This document shows positions 58,763 to 64,000 of a DNA stretch of 64,000 nt, piece by piece. The stretch comes from Bradyrhizobium sp. Ash2021 (GTDB taxonomy: Bacteria > Pseudomonadota > Alphaproteobacteria > Rhizobiales > Xanthobacteraceae), in the NCBI RefSeq assembly GCF_031202265.1, contig NZ_CP100604.1, positions 1,532,501 to 1,596,500 of the forward strand, given 5' to 3'. Positions within the stretch are counted from its first letter, which is position 1; each line of letters starts with the position of its first letter. The translations under genes were made by a program, and so were the position numbers. A model generated the notes under the pieces. The model searched no databases. It was not told the DNA's origin and worked only from the letters and a program-made list of their open reading frames with translations.

Positions 58763-59847
58763 CGTCAAATCCCCGATCGAAGGCCGCGCGCCATCTCTGG
58801 CTTGGCGTGGCGGTACTTGCCGCCGTCGTCATGGCCGACAGTGCCGTGCATGCTCTGATGGCGCAGAATCCGTTCGGCGGCCCGCGACCGGGCCCGGCCG
58901 CCGAGCCGCAGGTCGGCGGCTTCGTCGGATGGTTGCTGGCAAAGCAGTCGGAATTCTATCGCGAGATATCGGCGACCATCCGCGCCGCGAAATCCGACGG
59001 CTCGGCGGTCTGGACGCTGCTTGCGATCTCGTTTGCGTACGGCATTTTCCACGCCGCCGGCCCCGGTCACGGCAAGGCGGTGATCTCGTCCTATCTGGTC
59101 GCCAATCAGGAGACCGCGCGGCGCGGCATCGTGCTGTCGTTTGCTTCCGCGCTGCTGCAATCGCTGGTCGCGGTGGTCGTGGTCGGAATCTGCGCGTGGC
59201 TGCTCAACGCCACCGCCAAAACCATGTGCGGCGCGGAGAAGGCAATCGAAATCGCAAGCTACGCCCTGATCGCCGCGTTCGGCGCCCGGCTGGTCTGGAC
59301 CAAGGGCGGCGGCTTTATGCGCGCGCTGCAGGCGAAGCCGGAACCAGCGATGGCGGCAGCGCATCATCATCATGGGCATCACCATCACCATCATCATGAT
59401 CATGATCACCATGACCACGATCATCACGATCACGGCCACGAAGATCACGTCCATGACGAGCATTGCGGCCATTCCCATGGACCTGTGCCGGACCAGCTCG
59501 CCGGCCCCGGCGGCTGGCGCCGCGGCCTCGGCGCGATCTTCGCCGTGGGCTTGCGGCCCTGTTCGGGCGCGATCCTGGTTTTGGTGTTCGCGCTGGCGCA
59601 GGGCCTGTTCTGGGCCGGCATCGCCGCGACCTTTGTCATGGGGCTCGGCACCGCGATCACGGTCGCGACCATCGCGATTCTAGCGGTGTCCGCGCGCGGC
59701 CTGGCCCAGCGCCTCAGCGCCGGCCGCGACGGCGGCGGCACCTTGGTTATGCGCGGGATCGAATTCGGCGCCGCTGGCCTCGTGCTGCTATTCGGGCTCG
59801 GCCTGCTGTTCGGCTATCTCGCCGCCGAGCGGGTAACGTGTTTGTAG
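58759..59847 (+). CDS. NicO family nickel/cobalt transporter with His-rich loop
   Basis: A 362-residue inner membrane protein starting GTG 58759, overlapping the DUF1007 stop. About six helices. Family blocks are HAAGPGHGKAVISSYLVAN and GLRPCSGAILVLVFALAQGL. Between them is a loop with about 25 His and many Asp (residues 199-245), likely binding Ni, Co or Zn. The metal and direction (uptake or efflux) are not fixed by sequence. Confidence 0.88.
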   Translation: MTSNPRSKAARHLWLGVAVLAAVVMADSAVHALMAQNPFGGPRPGPAAEPQVGGFVGWLLAKQSEFYREISATIRAAKSDGSAVWTLLAISFAYGIFHAAGPGHGKAVISSYLVANQETARRGIVLSFASALLQSLVAVVVVGICAWLLNATAKTMCGAEKAIEIASYALIAAFGARLVWTKGGGFMRALQAKPEPAMAAAHHHHGHHHHHHHDHDHHDHDHHDHGHEDHVHDEHCGHSHGPVPDQLAGPGGWRRGLGAIFAVGLRPCSGAILVLVFALAQGLFWAGIAATFVMGLGTAITVATIAILAVSARGLAQRLSAGRDGGGTLVMRGIEFGAAGLVLLFGLGLLFGYLAAERVTCL

Positions 59848-59863
59848 ACCGGGGCGCCCGCGC

Positions 59864-60571
59864 TCAATTGTGCGGCGGGCAAACGCGCGTCGCGTCTTGA
59901 TCGGAGATCTGCAGCTCAGGATCCGTGAATCGCACGAAATTTGCGACTTCATCATGCTCTTTTGGATAACGAATTGAGGGCGGGATCACGCTGTCCCAAT
60001 AGGCTGCTGCTTTGCGGGAATCCCATCCCGCTGTGCCGCAAAATTGAGCGAGCGCGGTCGCCGAGATAAAACCCGAAGCGTGCAGGCCATACCAGCAATG
60101 GACGTACATCGCCCCCTTATCCTGAGTGATGATGTCATGCAATTTGACGAAGACCTGTTTCAAGGCCACACGGTTGTCCCACTGGTGATAGTCATATTGC
60201 AGCGAATTGGCGCCGCAACTGACATTCTCGGTGCCATTCCATCCGGTTCGATACGCGTACACCGCTTGCGAAAAGCCGGCTTTGCATAGCGCCTGGAGAG
60301 ATTGATTTTGAAGCGGCCGCCGGGGTCCATCGACGCTCGCGCGCGGGCCTTCCGTGCCACCGCGATAAAGGACTCCGGGCATGACGACCCGGAAGTGCGT
60401 GAGTCCGACGCCGCCCCCAACCGGGAAGAGTTTTTCCTTCGTCATGTCGGCGTCTTCCGTTCCCGCGGGCGGCGCAAGGGCGCCAACTCCGACTGCGGGT
60501 TGCGCAAGGGCGCCAACTCCAAATAACAAACCCAAAAACAGCACTGAAAAAAATCCGGCGATTTTGCACAT
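59864..60571 (-). CDS. Secreted dual-specificity-phosphatase-like protein lacking the loop Arg
   Basis: 235 residues. The signal peptide (about 1-24) is followed by two tandem decamers (GVGALAQPAV, GVGALAPPAG). VMPGVLYRGG (64-72) is the DSP/PTP-like start. The phosphatase loop position is VHCWYGLHASG with Cys159, but +6 is Ala165 instead of Arg, so ordinary PTP catalysis is doubtful; it may bind phosphopeptides or use altered chemistry. Last gene of a three-gene minus-strand set with the two kinase-like proteins. Confidence 0.7.
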   Translation of the reverse strand: MCKIAGFFSVLFLGLLFGVGALAQPAVGVGALAPPAGTEDADMTKEKLFPVGGGVGLTHFRVVMPGVLYRGGTEGPRASVDGPRRPLQNQSLQALCKAGFSQAVYAYRTGWNGTENVSCGANSLQYDYHQWDNRVALKQVFVKLHDIITQDKGAMYVHCWYGLHASGFISATALAQFCGTAGWDSRKAAAYWDSVIPPSIRYPKEHDEVANFVRFTDPELQISDQDATRVCPPHN

Positions 60572-60633
60572 TGCGTCCTCCGAATGTTAATTGGGCAGGC
60601 AATTGCACGCTGTTGTGACCGTGGAGATCATCG

Positions 60634-61695
60634 TCAACCGACCTCAAAGTTTCCGCGAGCAAGTTCGAGATAGGCCTTGGCGACCGGTGCCGTTGCATTG
60701 TGGAACGCGTCGGCGTCCTTTTCGACGACGGCGCGGTAGGGAGCCGCTTCGGCCTGGCGTCCATGCGCCAGACCCAGCACATTGGCGTCGTAACGCGCGA
60801 TATCATCCAGCCAGGCGATATCGCTGCTTTTTTCGCTCGAATAGGGCAGGTCGATGAGTGACACGTGCTTTTCACGAATCCAGTACAGGCCGGCACCGGG
60901 AAGCTCGACAAGGTCATAGGCAGAGCCATCCAGGCCTGGCCAGAATGTCCGGCGAACCTCGTTCAGCCATTCATGAACCGGGGGCTGAGCCCGGTAGTTG
61001 GCAATCGCAGGCTTGCTGTACTGCTTCAACTCGACGATGCGCCGGGATTTCTGCTGTTCGACCAGGACCCAGATGCGCAGCTGATCGACACTCCCGCCAC
61101 GTTCTTCGGGCCGGATTGCCAGATCGATGACTTTCTCGGTGGGAAACAGCCGTTCGATCGTGGCGCGGGCAATCTTCGCGTTGTACTGCTCAATCTTACC
61201 CTTTCTGAATACAAAGCCGTGTTTGGAAGAGTTTTTCTCGACGTACCGCCTCGCCATGTCGTCATAGTCGGAGACCGGCATGGCCAGCAGCGATCGCACC
61301 GCCTTTGGCGGATCCAGCGCTTTGCCCGCGATGCCCGCAAGATAGCTTGCTTCCAGCGGACGCTTCTTGATTTGCCCGCCGATGGATTTTGCAGCGATCA
61401 GGTAGCGAATGATGTCCAGTACGAACGGTCCGCGGCCGGCATCGTCAAAGTCGATGTCGGCATATCTCATCTGCCGTGATCCGCCCACCTGCTTCAGAGG
61501 CAGCACCGAGAAATTGCCCATGTGCGGGTCGCCGCTGACGATCCCTTCGAACGGAAGATATGGCTTCAGGCTGCTCAGATCCGCCCGATGTTTCATGTAG
61601 GTCCAATAGTGCGGCGTATTGCTGCGGATCAGTTGCGAAAGGTTTTTGGACACTTCGACCTGATCGAATTGAGCGCTGGTGGCGTTCGTGCCCAT
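60634..61695 (-). CDS. DUF2252-like protein with kinase-type phosphotransferase motifs
   Basis: 353 residues from ATG 61695 (a TTG at 61749 would add 18). GIVSGDPHMGNFSVL (Asp56, His58, Asn61) is like the catalytic HGDxHxxN loop of APH-type kinases, and YADIDFDDAGRGPFVLDIIR (79-97) is the metal-binding DxD. The rest is helical and lacks a signal. It lies 72 bases after the secreted kinase-like gene and 62 bases before the phosphatase-like gene. Function unknown; phosphotransfer inferred from motifs. Confidence 0.72.
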   Translation of the reverse strand: MGTNATSAQFDQVEVSKNLSQLIRSNTPHYWTYMKHRADLSSLKPYLPFEGIVSGDPHMGNFSVLPLKQVGGSRQMRYADIDFDDAGRGPFVLDIIRYLIAAKSIGGQIKKRPLEASYLAGIAGKALDPPKAVRSLLAMPVSDYDDMARRYVEKNSSKHGFVFRKGKIEQYNAKIARATIERLFPTEKVIDLAIRPEERGGSVDQLRIWVLVEQQKSRRIVELKQYSKPAIANYRAQPPVHEWLNEVRRTFWPGLDGSAYDLVELPGAGLYWIREKHVSLIDLPYSSEKSSDIAWLDDIARYDANVLGLAHGRQAEAAPYRAVVEKDADAFHNATAPVAKAYLELARGNFEVG

Positions 61696-61767
61696 GGCCT
61701 GGTTCCCACGTTTTCTCGCCGGCGGTCTCGCAAGCACATCTTGCTTCAAGTGACCGCTGCCGAAGCG

Positions 61768-63123
61768 TCAGAGGTCGCAACTCTGCGCTTTCAAGGGTTG
61801 AGTCGAAAAGTGTGTCTGAAGATCCAGATCGAGCTTCAGCCGGCCTTGCAGGCAGGTTTGATGCAGCTTGGTCGCAAGATCCTTCAGGTTCTTGCGCACG
61901 GCCGCATAATCATTGGCGGTGAAAACCAGTTCCTGAACGAAGAACTCTCTAGTCTCTGCAGCATCGGCAATAGCGTCCAAACGCAGAATGAGGCGATAGG
62001 TCGCCGGATCGATGTGTGCAATACGATCGGCGAGGCCCGCTTGCTTTGCGATATTATCCTTGGCGACGCCGCAGTCATTATCCTTCAGGAGCATTTTCTT
62101 GACCTGAACGGCGCCAAGCCGCGCAGCCTCGTCGGGAGCCAGGCTCTTGCTCGACTTCAGTTTGGCGCTGCCGTCCGGGTTCAGATCGTTGGCATCGCGA
62201 TAATAATAGGTCTGGAGATCGTGAATATTGCCGAAGCGGTCTTGCTGGTTCATGAGGGTGTCGATCACGATCAGGTCCGCAGCATCCTTGAGCTGCACCA
62301 TCTTCTGAACATTTTCGGTCGTGAAGTCCCGTCCCACCAGCGTACTGATGTCCGGGTTGCGGGCCAGCATTCCGACGATCGGGTTCGCGTTGCGAAAGTT
62401 CTGCGCGCGCGCAACATTGTTTGCGCCACCGTTGAAGAACTCCTTGTAGAACTCTTCTTTCGTCGGGTTCTCGCTGAGCGCGCCATAGGATTGGGCAAAA
62501 TCGTCGGTGAGCAGGAAGTCCCGTCTGCCGGCTGCGGCGCCGGCCGTCAACTGCGCCATCAGGCCTGCCCAGGTTTGATGGATGAGCGTGCCCGATTTGG
62601 TCTGGTCCAGGGCTTTGTGACCGAGCGCAATGTGATTTTTCAGGTCGAACGTGCGCAGAACCGTCGGCGGAACGTCGCCGATGCCGCCAAGCATGCGCGA
62701 GATGTGATAATAGCCCAGGATGGACGGCGTATAGCTGCAGCTCGTGCTGAGCTTGTATTTGGCGATCTTCTTGGCGCCCGATGCCTCGCAACGCGCCGCG
62801 ACGTCGTCACGGGCGACACCTTGAGGAAGCGAATAAAAATCGAGGCCCGGGTTCGTGCTGTTGAGTTTCGGACAGACTGCGGCGTTCGAATTCCCGTCGA
62901 TATTGCAAAGCCTGGTCTCGACCTCGGTGTCCTTGTCGGAATATTCGCCGCCTGCGAAATGCCTGGGGATGACGCAGACCTCGGCATTCCGGCCTGCCAC
63001 CGGCAGATCCACGATCTTCTCGCCGCGCTGAAGGTGGGCCGATAAAGTGGCATCGGCGACCGACGGACCAAGGAACGCGCCCGACAAGAGCAGAAGCTGG
63101 GTCAGACGAACCACTCGCCTCAT
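61768..63123 (-). CDS. Secreted protein with FAM20/VLK-like atypical kinase motifs
   Basis: 451 residues, ATG 63123 with GGAGAAG upstream. A signal peptide ends about SVADA (residue 25). Residues 121-160 (AKYKLSTS, SILGYYHISRMLGGIGDVPPTV) resemble the ion-pair and N-lobe end of FAM20-type kinases. IDTLMNQQDRFGNIHD (288-302) resembles their catalytic loop (DxLxxNxDRHxxN), and LLKDNDCGV (345-353) is a metal-binding DFG-like segment. Eight or so cysteines fit an exported fold. I know of no matching bacterial description; assignment is by pattern and needs structure prediction. Confidence 0.55.
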   Translation of the reverse strand: MRRVVRLTQLLLLSGAFLGPSVADATLSAHLQRGEKIVDLPVAGRNAEVCVIPRHFAGGEYSDKDTEVETRLCNIDGNSNAAVCPKLNSTNPGLDFYSLPQGVARDDVAARCEASGAKKIAKYKLSTSCSYTPSILGYYHISRMLGGIGDVPPTVLRTFDLKNHIALGHKALDQTKSGTLIHQTWAGLMAQLTAGAAAGRRDFLLTDDFAQSYGALSENPTKEEFYKEFFNGGANNVARAQNFRNANPIVGMLARNPDISTLVGRDFTTENVQKMVQLKDAADLIVIDTLMNQQDRFGNIHDLQTYYYRDANDLNPDGSAKLKSSKSLAPDEAARLGAVQVKKMLLKDNDCGVAKDNIAKQAGLADRIAHIDPATYRLILRLDAIADAAETREFFVQELVFTANDYAAVRKNLKDLATKLHQTCLQGRLKLDLDLQTHFSTQPLKAQSCDL

Positions 63124-63380
63124 GGGTCTTCTCCGGAAGAATGTTCACCTCTCCGCGCAACGCACATCAGAGCATCACGTTGACGGAGAACCGATTGTGA
63201 GCTGGATCACGCAATACGGAAAAAATTGTTGACCGTCGGCGACAACCCCGAGGCAAAAGCAAACATGGTCGCGTTCAAACCGATGCGTTCAACCGGGCAT
63301 TTCCGACGTAACGCGGATGAAGTGCTTGAAATTCATGCTAAAGATTATTCCGCGCTATCCGGAGATTTTTGGGGGATGCC
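63124..63380. other. Divergent promoter region
   Basis: Between the kinase-like operon (minus) and the GFA gene (plus). AT-rich around 63200-63240 and 63330-63375. No gene or strong palindrome was seen. Confidence 0.4.
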
Positions 63381-63809
63381 ATGCGAGGCCGTTGTCTTTG
63401 CGGAAAGGTAGAATTTGAAATTGGCGGCGATCTTTCCAAAATTTATCAATGCCACTGTTCACTTTGCCGCAAACAAGGGGGCTCCTCTTCAAATTCATCA
63501 ATCATCGCAGAGGTGAGGAATTTTCGCTGGATTTCCGGACAACAGCAAATTTCTTCCTACGTGAAGCCAACGGGCTTTCGTTCCGACTTTTGCTCGCAAT
63601 GCGGCTCTCCGGTCCCGAACCCGCTGAGGACAACGGCCTATTATTGGGTGCCCGCGGGTCTGCTGGATGACGACATGAGCCTGGAGGTTGGCGTACATTT
63701 GTATGTTGGCTCCAAGGCTTCGTGGGACACGATTTCTTCCGGCGTCCCGCAGTATGAAACCATTCCAAAGCCATCAGAGTTTTTCGAACTGATGCACGCC
63801 CGGGTCTGA
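63381..63809 (+). CDS. GFA family protein (glutathione-dependent formaldehyde-activating-like)
   Basis: 142 residues: CLCGKVEFEIGG, YQCHCSLCRKQGG and FCSQCGSPVP supply the zinc-binding cysteine set typical of GFA proteins (CxC, CxxC, CxxC). ATG 63381 is preceded by GGGGGATGCC; a TTG four codons upstream is less likely. GFA proteins are mostly of unknown function; the formaldehyde role is for one member. Confidence 0.85.
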   Translation: MRGRCLCGKVEFEIGGDLSKIYQCHCSLCRKQGGSSSNSSIIAEVRNFRWISGQQQISSYVKPTGFRSDFCSQCGSPVPNPLRTTAYYWVPAGLLDDDMSLEVGVHLYVGSKASWDTISSGVPQYETIPKPSEFFELMHARV

Positions 63810-64000
63810 AGCGGCTACGTCACCGGTTTGCTGTTTGGAGACTTCCTTCCGGTGGGCCGCTCCCGCACTTTACGCGATGACCGAGGCTGGAATGGACACC
63901 TAAGCCGACGTTTGCCGTCGGGATGCCCCCGATAGCGGACTCACGTCGAACATCGCTGGAGGTCAGTTCAGTGCCAACAGCGGAAGTGGTCTGTGCCTCC
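63810..64000 (+). other. End of window, no gene seen
   Basis: Several very short open frames only. The segment GCCGACGTTTGCCGTCGG is a small hairpin. A gene may start beyond the edge. Confidence 0.35.

Overview
The window looks like chromosomal DNA of a Bradyrhizobium-type alphaproteobacterium (Nitrobacteraceae). The basis is high GC, long antisense open frames typical of GC-rich codon bias, a homospermidine pathway (ornithine decarboxylase plus homospermidine synthase) behind what looks like an alphaproteobacterial speF leader, an initiator tRNA with an A-U pair in the anticodon stem, an EcfG-type promoter, a Zur box, and many dispersed palindromic repeats of the kind found in this group. 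The assignment comes from gene content and remembered family features, not a database search.

Layout. 1-3.7 kb: an unidentified gene end, a small exported protein, an orphan TRAP binding protein and a PRISE-type reductase. 3.8-7 kb: GntR regulator, PhyH-type dioxygenase and an NAD oxidoreductase on the minus strand, with a perfect 20-bp palindrome as likely operator. 7-9.6 kb: two tandem alpha/beta hydrolases and an alkyl-DNA repair methyltransferase. 9.7-15.2 kb: a minus-strand catabolic-looking run (SDR, quinone oxidoreductase, MBL hydrolase, FAA hydrolase, GST and a second, frameshifted MBL hydrolase). 15.3-21 kb: a scarred region with CvpA, gene fragments, an orphan MNT nucleotidyltransferase, an antitoxin/PemK-like toxin pair, an intact IS256-family element with a 9-bp target duplication, and an IS4-family element. 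21-27.3 kb: GMC oxidoreductase, coniferyl-type aldehyde dehydrogenase, tRNA-fMet, LysR regulator and a YeiH-type exporter.

27.4-31 kb holds a porin followed by decayed DNA: an outer-membrane-protein C-terminus and a fused remnant of an ECF sigma factor and its anti-sigma factor. 31-41.5 kb: MBL hydrolase, htpG, DUF2278, DUF3095, DUF2147, MATE exporter, GNAT, a secreted caspase-like protein, and Fe/Mn superoxide dismutase behind a GGAAC-N16-CGTT promoter. 41.7-47.7 kb: two half-permeases, then a Zur-box-led zinc operon (His-rich protein, znuC-znuB-znuA, CobW-type metallochaperone, WD40 protein). 47.8-56 kb: MgtC, acetoacetate decarboxylase, small lipoprotein and the polyamine genes. 56-59.8 kb: M3 oligopeptidase, DUF1007 and a His-rich NicO metal transporter.

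The least conventional locus is 59.9-63.1 kb. Three minus-strand genes encode a secreted protein with motifs resembling FAM20/VLK-type atypical kinases, a DUF2252-like protein with phosphotransferase-type motifs, and a secreted dual-specificity-phosphatase-like protein that keeps the loop Cys but lacks the loop Arg. I regard this as the best candidate for an undescribed system. All functional statements there are inference from motifs.
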